Below are positions 18,019-26,320 of a stretch of DNA of 64,000 nt, in pieces (within the stretch, counting starts at the first letter, position 1; the number at the start of each line of letters is the position of its first letter). The translations under genes and the position numbers were made by a program. Below the pieces are notes generated by a model. That model was given only the letters and a program-made list of their open reading frames with translations. It did not search any database and was not told the DNA's origin. Location of the stretch: NCBI RefSeq assembly GCF_029278605.1, contig NZ_CP119573.1, positions 2,604,001 to 2,668,000 of the forward strand, written 5' to 3'. This DNA comes from Cupriavidus sp. WKF15. GTDB taxonomy: Bacteria; Pseudomonadota; Gammaproteobacteria; Burkholderiales; Burkholderiaceae.

Positions 18019-18915
18019 TTAGCGGTATCCGATGTTGAAGTCGTGTCCCCACAGGCTGACGCGCGTGGCTTCGTAGGCGGCGTGGTGGCCCCAGTCCACC
18101 ACCAGCCCGCCGTGGCCGTATTCGAGGTCGAAGCCGCCGGGGGTCTTCATGTAGAACGAGGTCATGCGGTCGTTGCAGTGCTGACCCAGCGTGGCGGACA
18201 GCTTCACGCCGTGCTGCTGCACGCGATCGAGCGCGCGGCCCACCTCGGCCATGTCCGGCACCTCGGCCATCACATGGATGCAGCCGCGCTCGGACGGCAT
18301 CTCGAAGATCGCCAGGCTGTGGTGGCGGCCGTTGGCGCAGTGCAGGAAGTGGATGCGCTTTTCCGGCTCGTCGGGATCGCTGGTAAAGCGCACGCGGAAG
18401 ATGTCGGACAGGCCGAAGCCCATCACGTCACGCAGGAAGGCGTAGGTCTCGTCGAACGCCGGCGCCGGCAGCACGGTATGGCCGGCGCCCATCGGATCGG
18501 TGATGAAGCGCGGCACGCCGACCGGCGAGACGAAGCGCAGGAAGTCCGAGCGCATGCCCCACGAGATCTCGTGGCGGTTGCCCGACGGATCGGCGAACCA
18601 GGCCATTGCCTGCACGCGGCGCTGGGCCACTTCCGCGGCGCTGGCATGCATTACTTCCACGCTGGCCTGGCGCAGTGTCTCGAGCGCGTGCCGGTAGGCC
18701 TGCTCGTCGGCCAGTTCCCACCCGGACGCCAGGTAGCGGTCGCGCGCGCCCGGCACCACCAGGTAGCGGTAATCGCGTTCGTCCATCTTCACGTACAGGG
18801 CACCGCCGGGGGCACCGGAGCAGGTCATGCCGAGCACCTGCTCGGCATACTGCCGCCATTGCCCCAGGTCGGTGGACTCGACCACGATGTAGCCAAGCGC
18901 ACGGATATCCAACAT
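18019..18915 (-). CDS. hsaC: Type I extradiol dioxygenase, HsaC/TesB-like
   Basis: This 298-residue two-module vicinal-oxygen-chelate dioxygenase has all three expected Fe(II) ligands: H146 (in MGAGHTVL), H214 (in GCIHVMAEV) and E265 (in GFDLEYGHGG). The active-site His is in NGRHHS near residue 199. Ligand numbering fits the BphC/HsaC family. It would meta-cleave the aromatised ring A catechol of 3,4-dihydroxy-9,10-seconandrostatriene-dione. GAGGAGA precedes the ATG. It is the first gene of the long leftward operon, with a regulatory box and -10-like element just upstream (18960-19003). Confidence 0.92.
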   Translation of the reverse strand: MLDIRALGYIVVESTDLGQWRQYAEQVLGMTCSGAPGGALYVKMDERDYRYLVVPGARDRYLASGWELADEQAYRHALETLRQASVEVMHASAAEVAQRRVQAMAWFADPSGNRHEISWGMRSDFLRFVSPVGVPRFITDPMGAGHTVLPAPAFDETYAFLRDVMGFGLSDIFRVRFTSDPDEPEKRIHFLHCANGRHHSLAIFEMPSERGCIHVMAEVPDMAEVGRALDRVQQHGVKLSATLGQHCNDRMTSFYMKTPGGFDLEYGHGGLVVDWGHHAAYEATRVSLWGHDFNIGYR

Positions 18916-18959
18916 GCGGGTCTCCTCAGGTTCGTTGCCACTGCTGGCTGATGAGACCT

Positions 18960-19003
18960 ATTCTTCCGTGCGCGGCTACCCGGCACATCGTCCAGTGGGA
19001 CTA
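18960..19003 (-). promoter_or_regulatory. Regulon box and promoter of the hsaC-ipdAB operon
   Basis: On the minus strand the 18-bp box TAGTCCCACTGGACGATG (18986-19003) is followed by 20 bp and then AAGAAT (18960-18965). The box has GTCC-N4-GGAC dyad symmetry. Its centre would fall near -43, where class II activators overlap the -35 region. The ATG of hsaC lies about 45 bp further on. Confidence 0.7.
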
Positions 19004-19021
19004 GCCGATCCGTTGCCGGAT

Positions 19022-19738
19022 TCAGGCGGCGGCGGGGCGGACGATGTACTGGCTGGTGGGCACTACGTCGATCTTGTCGAAGTCGATGAAGCGCTCGCAG
19101 CTTGCCATCATGGCCTGCAGGTTGCGCTGGAACTTCTCTTCATCGCCAACTGCGTCGAAGAAGGCCTGCGGGTCGGTCATGGCCGCATCGGGAAAGCATT
19201 CCTCGACGATGGCGTCGTAGAGCGGCGCGGCGTAGGTGAGCGGCCGCACCACCATGTTCTGCACGTAGAGGAAGTTGTCCTGCGTCTCGACGGCCACCTC
19301 TGTGTGATCGTTGTGCCAGGTGTCCAGCCACGCCTGCGGCGTGAGCCGGGGCGGGCGCGTCAGGAAAGCCAGTTGCGCGAAACCCGGCGTGCGCTCGCCC
19401 GGCGCGGCCGGGAAGCGCGTATTGCGGATCGGCTGGGACTCCGTGACGAGATAGCTCGCCATGCGGCCGGTCGCTGCGTCGACCGCCTGGTCGAATGGCT
19501 GGCGCAGGCGATTGACGGCGCTGTCGATCCAGACCGAGACCAGCCCTTCCATCTGCGGGCGCGTATTGGTCTGGCGCAGGCCGGCCGCAGGCAGCACGGC
19601 GTCATCCGCCACGTTGACCTGCAGTCCGCGCGCGCCCAGCGCCAGCAGCTTGTCCGCGAGCGTCGTGCGCAGCCGGCGCGCGAAATCCGCCGGTTCGGTG
19701 CGCGCATCGCGCCAGACGATATAGATGACTTTTTCCAT
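19022..19738 (-). CDS. EthD-domain protein
   Basis: This 238-residue protein is built of two ferredoxin-like EthD-type halves. The second half contains FLTRPPRLTPQAWLDTWHNDH, a typical EthD/ABM motif for small-molecule dimeric enzymes or accessory proteins. No catalytic role can be assigned. It is preceded by its own copy of the regulon box (19874-19917), and its transcript could read into the hsaC operon 106 bp downstream. EthD-like proteins are known beside oxygenases and polyketide cyclases, so a role in handling an unstable ring-cleavage product is possible but unproven. Confidence 0.8.
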   Translation of the reverse strand: MEKVIYIVWRDARTEPADFARRLRTTLADKLLALGARGLQVNVADDAVLPAAGLRQTNTRPQMEGLVSVWIDSAVNRLRQPFDQAVDAATGRMASYLVTESQPIRNTRFPAAPGERTPGFAQLAFLTRPPRLTPQAWLDTWHNDHTEVAVETQDNFLYVQNMVVRPLTYAAPLYDAIVEECFPDAAMTDPQAFFDAVGDEEKFQRNLQAMMASCERFIDFDKIDVVPTSQYIVRPAAA

Positions 19739-19873
19739 GCTCCACGCTCCCTGGTACAGGTGCCGGCCGTGGCCGGACAGGTTGAAGCGTGCGCGGAACT
19801 GGAACGAGCGCGGACCGCGTGCATCGCGCCCGTCCGACGTGCCATCCAGGTGCCGCGCCCGCTGGTCCTGTGC

Positions 19874-19917
19874 ATGCTAGGCGCGTGGATGGCGACGCTC
19901 ATCCTCCAATCGGACTA
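19874..19917 (-). promoter_or_regulatory. Regulon box and promoter of the EthD gene
   Basis: The minus-strand box TAGTCCGATTGGAGGATG (19900-19917) is followed by 20 bp and TAGCAT (19874-19879), a four-of-six match to TATAAT with the four most conserved positions kept. It lies between the LuxR gene stop and the EthD start. Confidence 0.7.
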
Positions 19918-19928
19918 CGCGATGGCGC

Positions 19929-21116
19929 TCAGCCGAGCGTCACCACACTGCTCAGCAGCATGCGCACCAGCGTGGCCTGCCGCGTCACTCCCGTCTTGGA
20001 GAAGATCGAGCGCAGGTGGGCGCGTGCCGTGTTCTTGCTGGTGCCAAGTGCCTCGGCGGCTTCGTCGAGCGTCATGCCGTCGGCAAGCACCAGCGCCAGC
20101 GCGGTTTCGGCGGGGGTCAGGTCGAACAGCTTGCGCACCACCTCGTGCGAGGCGCGCGACTTGCGCTCGGGATCGCGGATAAAGACGGCGCAGGCTGGCC
20201 GACGCCGGTTTTCTTCCGACCATTCACTGAGCGGAATGGTGCGGATCAGCACGCCGAGCTTGCTGCGGCCAGACGGGCGGGTGATCGACATGGCTTCGGC
20301 CAGCGCAGGCTCGCTGCCGTGGTGCCCCAGCTGCGCACGGCGCAGCAGGTACTGGAACTTGCGGCTCTCCTGGGCATAGGCGATCTCGAAGGTGTTCCCG
20401 TTGAGGCGGATGCCGTCGTTATCCGCCAGGATCTCGTCAGCCTCCGCATTCTTCTTGAGGATCGCACCGGCGGCGTCGAGGATCACCATGCCCACCAGCA
20501 TGCGGTCGATCGCGCCCGCGTAGAGCGAGCGCTCGGATTCGACCACATCGAGCCGCGAATGCAGCCGGATCGCGCGTTTCAGGTGCGGCAGGATGGCGCC
20601 GCAGGTCGCCTTGTCCACTTCGGAGAAGTCCTGCGCGTCGTCCTGGCGGCAGATGCGCAGGCGGCACTCGACACCATCCTCGGTACGGATGTCCGCGCCC
20701 AGCAGGTAGCGGATGCCGAGCGGCTGCAGGAACTGTCGGTAGATCTCGCTGTGGCACCAGTTGCCGGCGCCCAGCGCTTCGTCGACCGTCACCGCGCGGT
20801 CGGTTGGCAGGTTGATGAAGGGATCGATGGCGTAGTAGTAGCTGTTGTAGGAAGCCTCCGCCTCCAGCGAAGTCCCGTGCGCCGAAGCATGCACCGCCAG
20901 GCCGCTGCGGTCGCTGGCGGGCGAGCGCAGGATAAAGCTCACATAGCTGGCGTCGAGTTGCTTGCGCAGCATCTCGAGCGCGTGGCCCCAGGGCACGGGT
21001 TCCATCGGCCCTTCATAGACCGCGGCCAGCAGCGCGCCGAACCGCGTGACGCTCAAGCCCGACTGCGCAAGCAAAGGCGCCGCCATTTCCCGCGCCTCAA
21101 CGGTCGCCATCAACAT
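19929..21116 (-). CDS. TeiR-like LuxR-type transcriptional regulator 1
   Basis: This 395-residue protein ends in a LuxR/GerE helix-turn-helix (about residues 325-395: FDLTPAETALALVLADGMTL, then TSKNTARAHLRSIFSKTGV). The N-terminal region contains a conserved sensor block (YYYAIDPFI, GIRYLLGADIRTEDGVECRL) and a PAS-like middle (ILDAAGAILKKNAEADEIL). Length and layout match TeiR, the testosterone regulator of Comamonas testosteroni. The ATG at 21116 has GGAG 7 bp upstream and gives exactly the same length as the paralogue at 37193. It is a likely activator of the steroid genes. Its own promoter lacks the regulon box and has a separate operator-like repeat. Confidence 0.88.
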   Translation of the reverse strand: MLMATVEAREMAAPLLAQSGLSVTRFGALLAAVYEGPMEPVPWGHALEMLRKQLDASYVSFILRSPASDRSGLAVHASAHGTSLEAEASYNSYYYAIDPFINLPTDRAVTVDEALGAGNWCHSEIYRQFLQPLGIRYLLGADIRTEDGVECRLRICRQDDAQDFSEVDKATCGAILPHLKRAIRLHSRLDVVESERSLYAGAIDRMLVGMVILDAAGAILKKNAEADEILADNDGIRLNGNTFEIAYAQESRKFQYLLRRAQLGHHGSEPALAEAMSITRPSGRSKLGVLIRTIPLSEWSEENRRRPACAVFIRDPERKSRASHEVVRKLFDLTPAETALALVLADGMTLDEAAEALGTSKNTARAHLRSIFSKTGVTRQATLVRMLLSSVVTLG

Positions 21117-21172
21117 TCCCTGTCTCCTGGTTCCACACCACGTGTGTGCCTGCCGGCGCTCTGCGGCACCTG

Positions 21173-21202
21173 GGGCAGCGCAAATTATAGGGACCGCTGC
21201 CC
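21173..21202 (-). promoter_or_regulatory. Promoter of LuxR regulator 1 with inverted repeat across the -10
   Basis: The minus-strand sequence contains a perfect TATAAT (21184-21189) within GTCCCTATAAT. Flanking it are the perfect 8-bp inverted arms GGGCAGCG and CGCTGCCC (21173-21180 and 21195-21202). Binding here would block RNA polymerase, so repression or autoregulation is inferred. Confidence 0.6.
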
Positions 21203-21232
21203 GCCAATATGCGGCCCTCGGTGTTTTCCCTG

Positions 21233-21276
21233 ACCTGCAATCGGACGATGCCCGCAGCGCGTGCCGTCGATTCAAT
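21233..21276 (+). promoter_or_regulatory. Regulon box and promoter of the 21317 SDR operon
   Basis: ACCTGCAATCGGACGATG (21233-21250) keeps the right half (GGACGATG) of the box but has a poor left half. It is followed by 20 bp and TTCAAT (21271-21276), then 40 bp to the SDR ATG. The exact spacing supports it despite the weak left half. Confidence 0.55.
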
Positions 21277-21316
21277 GCGTGCATCCCCGCAGTGCAACCG
21301 AAGGAGAGCAACCAAG

Positions 21317-22147
21317 ATGGATTTCACCGACAAGACCGTGCTGGTCACCGGCGGCGGCGCCGGCATCGGGCTCGCCACCGCGCAAGCCTTTCTGGATCAG
21401 GGGGCGCGCGTGGCGATGCTCGAGATCGACGCGCAGCGCGCCGACCATGCCCACACGCTGCTGGGCAAGGCCGGCGCCGACGTGCTGGTGGTACAGGGAG
21501 ATGCGGCAAATGCCGGCACCGTGCGCGAACTGGCCACGCAGATCGAGCAGCGCTTCGGGCGGCTCGACGTACTGGTCAACAACGTCGGCGACTTCCTGCG
21601 CATCGCCAAGCCGTTCGAGGACTACGCCGACGACGAGATCGCCAGCCTCTACGCCGCCAACCTCGGCCACGTCTTCACGGTCACGCGCGCCATGCTGCCG
21701 CTGCTGCGGCGCAGCGCCGGCGGCAGCATCGTCAGCGTGTCGTCGATCGAGGCCTTCCGCGGCATTCCGTACTGCAGCGTCTACGCCGCCTTCAAGGCCG
21801 CCATCACCGGCTTCACGCAGAGCCTGGCGCTGGAACTGGCGCCGGCGGGCATCCGCGTCAACCTGATCGCCCCCGAGACCACCGAAACCCCGCAGGTCCC
21901 TGTGTCGCAGATGGTCGCCGAGGAGCACCGGCACCATATCCCGCGCTGGATCCCGCTGGGCCGCTTCGGCACGCCGCAGGATATTGCCGACGGCATCCTG
22001 TTCCTGGCCAGCCCGCGCGCGGCCTGGATCACCGGCACGGCCCTGCACGTCAACGGCGGCGCCCTGGCCGCCGCCGGCTGGTACCGCGAGCCCAACGGGG
22101 CGTGGACCAACATGCCGGTCATCAACGGCAACGGCATGAACCTCTGA
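21317..22147 (+). CDS. SDR-family oxidoreductase
   Basis: This 276-residue classical SDR has TGGGAGIG for cofactor binding, NNVG in place of NNAG, a serine pair in VSVSSIEAF, and YAAFK as the catalytic Tyr-Lys. The ATG has GGAGA 10 bp upstream. It opens a rightward two-gene operon with a NAD-dependent epimerase-like gene and lies divergent from the LuxR regulator 1 gene. It probably oxidises or reduces a hydroxyl/keto group of a steroid or a ring-derived intermediate; the position is unknown. Confidence 0.87.
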   Translation: MDFTDKTVLVTGGGAGIGLATAQAFLDQGARVAMLEIDAQRADHAHTLLGKAGADVLVVQGDAANAGTVRELATQIEQRFGRLDVLVNNVGDFLRIAKPFEDYADDEIASLYAANLGHVFTVTRAMLPLLRRSAGGSIVSVSSIEAFRGIPYCSVYAAFKAAITGFTQSLALELAPAGIRVNLIAPETTETPQVPVSQMVAEEHRHHIPRWIPLGRFGTPQDIADGILFLASPRAAWITGTALHVNGGALAAAGWYREPNGAWTNMPVINGNGMNL

Positions 22148-22190
22148 CGGCCGCGTCACGCGGCCACACCACCCAAGCAAGGAGACAGGC

Positions 22191-23090
22191 ATGAAGATAC
22201 TCATCGTCGGCGGCAATGGCATGATCGGGGGCCACGCGGCCCTGCACCTGCGCAGCCGCGGGCACGAAGTCACCATCGCCGGGCGCAACCGCCCCGCGTC
22301 CGGCACGCCGCTGGGCGGGCTGGACTTCCTGCGCTGCGACTACATCGCCAACGACCTGCCCGCGGCGCAGCTCGGCGCCTTCGATGCGCTGGTATTCGCC
22401 GCCGGCAACGACGTGCGCCACGTGCCGCCCGGCGGCGACGAAGCGGCACACTGGGAGCGCGCCAACGTCGAAGGCGTGCCGCGCTTTTTCCGTGCCGCGC
22501 GCGATGCCGGCATCCGGGTCGCCGTGCATGTCGGCAGCTTCTATCCGCAGGCGGCACCGAGGCTGGCCGAAGACAACGCCTATATCCGCTCGCGCAAGCT
22601 GGCCGACGAAGGCGTGCGGGCACTGGCGACGGAGACCTTCCGGGTCAGCAGCGTCAATGCCCCGTTCGTGGTGGGCACGGTGCCGGGCCTGACGGTCCCG
22701 ATGTTCAAGGCCTATACCGACTACGCCCGGGGCGGCTTTGCGCCGATGCCGGACTTCGCGCCGCCGGGCGGCGTCAATTTCATCTCGGCCATGTCGCTGT
22801 CGGAAGCGATCGAAGGTGCGCTGTTGCGCGGCGAGAATGGCAAGGCCTACCTCGTGGGCGACGAGAACCTGACCTTCCAGGACTACTTCGGCGCGTTCTT
22901 CCGCGATGCCGGCCGCGCGGTTCCGCCGGTCATCGACCAGGAGCATCCGTTGCTGCCCGACTCGGCGATCTGCTTCGGCCGCGGCAACACGCTCTACTAC
23001 GAGCCGGATGCGGCCGAGACCGCCCTGCTCGGCTATCGCCGCCGGGACATCCTGCGCACGGTCAGCGAGATCGTGGCGCAGTACCAGTAA
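22191..23090 (+). CDS. NAD(P)-dependent epimerase/dehydratase-like (extended SDR)
   Basis: This 299-residue extended SDR has an N-terminal GGNGMIGGHAALHL nucleotide motif. The usual YxxxK is replaced by a YIRSRK arrangement (DNAYIRSRKLADEG), which still places Tyr and Lys four residues apart. The C-terminal half resembles substrate-binding domains of the 3beta-HSD/epimerase family. AAGGAGA lies 7 bp before the ATG. It follows the SDR at 21317 by 43 bp and ends in a strong hairpin at 23100. The likely role is reduction or isomerisation of a steroid-derived ketone; this is inference from context. Confidence 0.82.
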   Translation: MKILIVGGNGMIGGHAALHLRSRGHEVTIAGRNRPASGTPLGGLDFLRCDYIANDLPAAQLGAFDALVFAAGNDVRHVPPGGDEAAHWERANVEGVPRFFRAARDAGIRVAVHVGSFYPQAAPRLAEDNAYIRSRKLADEGVRALATETFRVSSVNAPFVVGTVPGLTVPMFKAYTDYARGGFAPMPDFAPPGGVNFISAMSLSEAIEGALLRGENGKAYLVGDENLTFQDYFGAFFRDAGRAVPPVIDQEHPLLPDSAICFGRGNTLYYEPDAAETALLGYRRRDILRTVSEIVAQYQ

Positions 23091-23099
23091 GCTGGCACA

Positions 23100-23127
23100 G
23101 CGGCGGCCCGCGCAAGCGGGCCGCCGC
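23100..23127. terminator. Bidirectional hairpin between convergent genes
   Basis: GCGGCGGCCCGC, loop GCAA, GCGGGCCGCCGC forms a perfect 12-bp GC stem exactly between the convergent stops at 23090 and 23136. There is no strong U-tract, so termination may be Rho-assisted. Confidence 0.7.
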
Positions 23128-23135
23128 ACCCGGCC

Positions 23136-23894
23136 TTACAGTCCGGAGATCAACTGCGCGTTATCGATGCGCAGTTCCGCGCCATTGATGAAGCGCGACG
23201 CGTCCGAAGCCAGGAACAGCACCAGGTTGGCCACATCCTCCGGCTCGCACATGCGCGCCATCGGGTCCGTGCCGATGCCCAGCGCCGCCGGATCCAGGTC
23301 TGGAACCAGCGCCTGCGTCATCGGTGTCCAGATGCCATCGGGGTGGATGGAGTTGCAGCGGATGCGATAGCCGTTGCGCTTGCAGTGCACGGCCACGCTG
23401 CGCGTCAGCGCGGTCACGGCACCTTTCGCGCCGCTGTACGCGCACATCATCGGCAAGCCGCCCAGCGCAGCCACGGACGACATCACGATGATGGAGCCTC
23501 CGGTCGCGTTGCCCTTCATCGCCTCCACGCCGAACTTGCAGCCGAGGAAATAGCCGTCGGCATTGACGCGCATGACCTGCCGCCAGCAGTCGAGCGAGGT
23601 CTCCTCGATCGATCCCAGCGGACAGATGGCCGCGTTGTTGACCAGCACGTCGAGCCGGCCGAAGCGGTCCAGCGCGGCGGCCATGGCCCGGCGCCAGTCC
23701 TCTTCACTGCCGATGTCGTGGCGTACGAACAGCGCCGCGTCGCCGATTTCCCTGGCGAGCGCCTGCCCGGCCTCCTCGTTGACATCGCCGAGCACGACGC
23801 GCGCGCCTTCCGCCGCCAGCAGCAGCGCATCCGCGCGCCCTACCCCGCTGGCCGCGCCGGTGATCAGCGCGACCTTGTCCCTGACCTGATTCAT
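23136..23894 (-). CDS. 3beta/17beta-hydroxysteroid dehydrogenase-like SDR
   Basis: This 252-residue SDR resembles the 3beta/17beta-hydroxysteroid dehydrogenase of Comamonas testosteroni over its whole length. Shared features are TGAASGVGRADALLL, FVRHDIGSEEDW, the RVNADGYFLGCKFGVEAMK region, RCNSIHPDGIWTPM, LFLASDASRFINGAEL and a short DN-containing tail. The catalytic residues are S in VMSSVAA and Y-K in YSGAK. It would oxidise 3beta- or 17beta-hydroxysteroids to ketones. A second, clearly related copy is at 30157-30921. It is the last gene of the leftward operon starting at 25194. Confidence 0.88.
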   Translation of the reverse strand: MNQVRDKVALITGAASGVGRADALLLAAEGARVVLGDVNEEAGQALAREIGDAALFVRHDIGSEEDWRRAMAAALDRFGRLDVLVNNAAICPLGSIEETSLDCWRQVMRVNADGYFLGCKFGVEAMKGNATGGSIIVMSSVAALGGLPMMCAYSGAKGAVTALTRSVAVHCKRNGYRIRCNSIHPDGIWTPMTQALVPDLDPAALGIGTDPMARMCEPEDVANLVLFLASDASRFINGAELRIDNAQLISGL

Positions 23895-23920
23895 CGTTTC
23901 TCTCCTTGGGTGATCCGTCT

Positions 23921-24778
23921 TCAGGCGGCGTCGGGAATCTTGCCGGCCAGCACCGCGCGCAGCGCGGCTTCGCCATACACCGCCGCCACGGTTTCATCGA
24001 GGATGGGATTGCCGCGCAGCTCGCTGCCGCCATCGACGGCGATACTCTGGCCGGTGACCCAGCCCGATTCCGGCCCGGCCAGGTAGCGCACCGCGCTGGC
24101 GATGTCGTCCGGCTCGCCGGCGCGGCCCAGCGGCATCTGCGCGACGAACTTGTCGAGCATGGCCGGGTTGTCGAACATCGGCCCGGTCGCGCCGGAGCGG
24201 GTCAGGCCCGGCCGCACCGCGTTGACGCGGATGCCGCAGCCGGCCAGTTCCTCGGCCGCCGCGCGCACGAAGGCTTCCAGGCCCGCCTTGGCGGCGCAGT
24301 ACGCCGACAGCCAGCGGCAGGTCATGCGCGCCGCGTTCGACGAGATGCAGACGATGGCGCCGCCATGCGGCGCCATCAGCGGCGAGGCGTGGCGCACTGC
24401 CAGGAAGGCGCTGGCGATATTCAGTTCCAGCTCCGCCATCAATGACGCGGTGTCATGCATCAGCATGGGACGGAAGCCGCCACCGCCGACGGTCGCCACG
24501 ACGATGTCGAGCCGGCGCCCCAGTTCCCAGGCCTGCCGGAGCGCGGCCTGCACGTCATCCTCGCGGCAAGCGTCGCCGACGTTGATCTCGACCGTGGCGC
24601 CGGCCACTTGCGCAAGCAGGTCGCGCCGCGCCGCTTCCAGCGCTTCGCGCCGCCGCCCCATCAGCACTACCGCCGCGTCATCGCGCAGCAGCGCCAGCGC
24701 GCTGGCCGCGCCGATGCCACCTGCACCGCCGGTAACGAGTGCCGTCTTGCCTTCCAGTACACGATTCGTCGTCATCAT
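23921..24778 (-). CDS. SDR-family oxidoreductase
   Basis: This 285-residue SDR has TGGAGGIG, VATVGGGG in place of the NNAG motif, a serine in ISSNAARM, and YCAAK. Its N terminus carries MMTTNRVLEG. The first ATG overlaps the stop of the NTF2-fold gene upstream (ATGATG), suggesting coupled translation. A C-terminal extension of about 25 residues follows the usual SDR end. Its neighbours suggest a hydroxysteroid substrate. I do not recognise the exact orthologue. Confidence 0.85.
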   Translation of the reverse strand: MMTTNRVLEGKTALVTGGAGGIGAASALALLRDDAAVVLMGRRREALEAARRDLLAQVAGATVEINVGDACREDDVQAALRQAWELGRRLDIVVATVGGGGFRPMLMHDTASLMAELELNIASAFLAVRHASPLMAPHGGAIVCISSNAARMTCRWLSAYCAAKAGLEAFVRAAAEELAGCGIRVNAVRPGLTRSGATGPMFDNPAMLDKFVAQMPLGRAGEPDDIASAVRYLAGPESGWVTGQSIAVDGGSELRGNPILDETVAAVYGEAALRAVLAGKIPDAA

Positions 24779-25194
24779 GCCTCCCGCATCGGCAGGTCCT
24801 GCGTCCAGTCAACCACCAGTTCGCGCGCAGCGATGCGCCACTGGCCCTGCGATCGCTCGAAACGGTCCTGGTAACGAATGCCCCAGTCCAGCTTGCGCGG
24901 CACGCCGTCCTGCTCATACAGGTGGTTGGCCACGCAATAAGTCTCGCCCGTCGCGGTATCGCCGTTGATCTCCACCAGTTGCTGGTGCACGTGGTGCTGC
25001 GTGGCGCTGTACTGGCCTAGCGCCGACATGCCCTTGGCAATTGCTTCTGGTCCGTCCAGGCGGAAGCCGGGCCCGGTCAGCCGCGCATCCTGCGTGAAGA
25101 GTTCCGCGAGGCTCGGGAAATCGCGCCGGTCCACCGCCCGCGCGTAGCGGCAGGTCAGCGCGTGAATGGCTTGCTTGTGCTCCAGTTCGGACAT
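24775..25194 (-). CDS. NTF2-fold SnoaL-like protein
   Basis: This 139-residue protein starts MSELEHKQAIHALTCRYARA, then RRDFPSLAELFTQDARL, the common helix pattern of SnoaL-like NTF2-fold proteins. It includes two histidines in TQHHVHQQL. The ATG at 25194 has AGGAG 11 bp upstream; the longer frame has no sensible start. NTF2-fold proteins in steroid gene clusters include Delta5-3-ketosteroid isomerases, but the isomerase Tyr-Asp-Asp set is not obvious here, so it may instead be a hydratase or accessory protein. It is first in the operon driven by the box at 25263-25306. Confidence 0.82.
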   Translation of the reverse strand: MSELEHKQAIHALTCRYARAVDRRDFPSLAELFTQDARLTGPGFRLDGPEAIAKGMSALGQYSATQHHVHQQLVEINGDTATGETYCVANHLYEQDGVPRKLDWGIRYQDRFERSQGQWRIAARELVVDWTQDLPMREA

Positions 25195-25262
25195 GGCCGG
25201 TCTCACTCCTTGGTTGTGACCGGCCGGTGCAAGGTCCACGGCCGGTCGTTGGGATGGCGACT

Positions 25263-25306
25263 ATCGTCAGCCCTGCCGCGCAGCGGGCCATCGTCCGCGT
25301 GGAGTA
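25263..25306 (-). promoter_or_regulatory. Regulon box and promoter of the NTF2-SDR-HSD operon
   Basis: The minus-strand box TACTCCACGCGGACGATG (25289-25306) is followed by 20 bp and GACGAT (25263-25268). The -10 match is moderate. The box lies 19 bp from the oppositely oriented box at 25325, so both divergent promoters share this short region. Confidence 0.6.
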
Positions 25307-25324
25307 AGCGGGACGAATGCCGCT

Positions 25325-25368
25325 TAGTCCGAACGAAGGATGTACCGTGGCCTCGCCCGCCCCAAGCT
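25325..25368 (+). promoter_or_regulatory. Regulon box upstream of the 25426 SDR
   Basis: TAGTCCGAACGAAGGATG (25325-25342) is close to the consensus. After 20 bp the hexamer is CAAGCT, a poor -10, so the box is well supported but the core promoter is uncertain. Confidence 0.55.
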
Positions 25369-25425
25369 TCGACGAGCACGGGCGGCCCGAACGGCGCCCG
25401 CGCATCACTGATACAGGAGACAGAC

Positions 25426-26292
25426 ATGAAGCAGGCGGAACAGGCCATCGTCGCGGTCGTCACGGGCGGCTCGCGCGGGGCCGGCAAGGGCATCGCCCTG
25501 GCGCTCGGCGCGGCTGGCGCCACGGTGTATGTGACCGGGCGCACGGAGCAGGAAGGCAGCGCGCCGCTGCCCGGCACCATCCACGCCACGGCGCGCGAGA
25601 TCGACGCGCTGGGCGGGCGCGGCATCGCGGTCGCATGCGACCATCGGGACGATGCGCAGGTGGCGCGGCTGTTTGCGCGCGTGCGCGAGGAGATGGGGCG
25701 AATCGATATCCTGGTCAACAACGCCACCTTCCTCCATGACGAGCTCATCATGCCGGGGCCGTTCTGGGAGAAGCCGCTGGAGATGGCGGGGATTCTCGAT
25801 GTAGGCCTGCGATCCGGCTACGTGGCCAGCTGGCATGCGGCGCCGATGATGGCGGCGCGCGGGCGGGGGTTGATTGTTTTCACGTCTTCCTTCGGTGCCA
25901 ATTGCTATATGCATGGGCCGGCCTATGGGGCACAGAAGGCGGGGATCGACAAGTTCGCACACGACATGGCGGTTGACCTGCGTCCGCATGGGGTCGCGGC
26001 GGTATCGGTCTGGATGGGGCCGCTGCGCACCGCACGCACGCTGCGTGTGTGGGAACAGCATCCGGACAAGTACGCGTCGTTCGCGCCGGTAGCGGAAACG
26101 CCGGAGTTCACGGGGAAGGTTATCGATGCGCTGTATCGCGATCCTTCGCTGATGGAAAAATCGGGCCAGGTGTTGATCGCGGCGGAAGCGGCTCAGGGGT
26201 ATGGGATTGTCGATGCTGATGGCGTACAACCGCCGTCTTACCGGCAGGCACTGGGCGGGCCGCCGGGGGTGCATCCGGCGATTGTGGAGTAG
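25426..26292 (+). CDS. DHRS1-like SDR oxidoreductase
   Basis: This 288-residue SDR begins VVTGGSRGAGKGIALALGAA and contains TVYVTGRTE, NNATF in place of NNAG, FTSSFGANCY and YGAQK. The segment ARGRGLIVFTSS and the C-terminal VSVWMGPLRTARTL recall the DHRS1 group, which reduces steroids and other carbonyls. An AGGAGA SD precedes the ATG. It is a single gene, divergent from the NTF2-fold gene, with its own box. Composite repeat copy 1 begins within about 30 bp of its stop. Substrate unknown. Confidence 0.85.
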   Translation: MKQAEQAIVAVVTGGSRGAGKGIALALGAAGATVYVTGRTEQEGSAPLPGTIHATAREIDALGGRGIAVACDHRDDAQVARLFARVREEMGRIDILVNNATFLHDELIMPGPFWEKPLEMAGILDVGLRSGYVASWHAAPMMAARGRGLIVFTSSFGANCYMHGPAYGAQKAGIDKFAHDMAVDLRPHGVAAVSVWMGPLRTARTLRVWEQHPDKYASFAPVAETPEFTGKVIDALYRDPSLMEKSGQVLIAAEAAQGYGIVDADGVQPPSYRQALGGPPGVHPAIVE

Positions 26293-26320
26293 AGGGGGAT
26301 TGGGGGGCGTGTGGTTGGGG

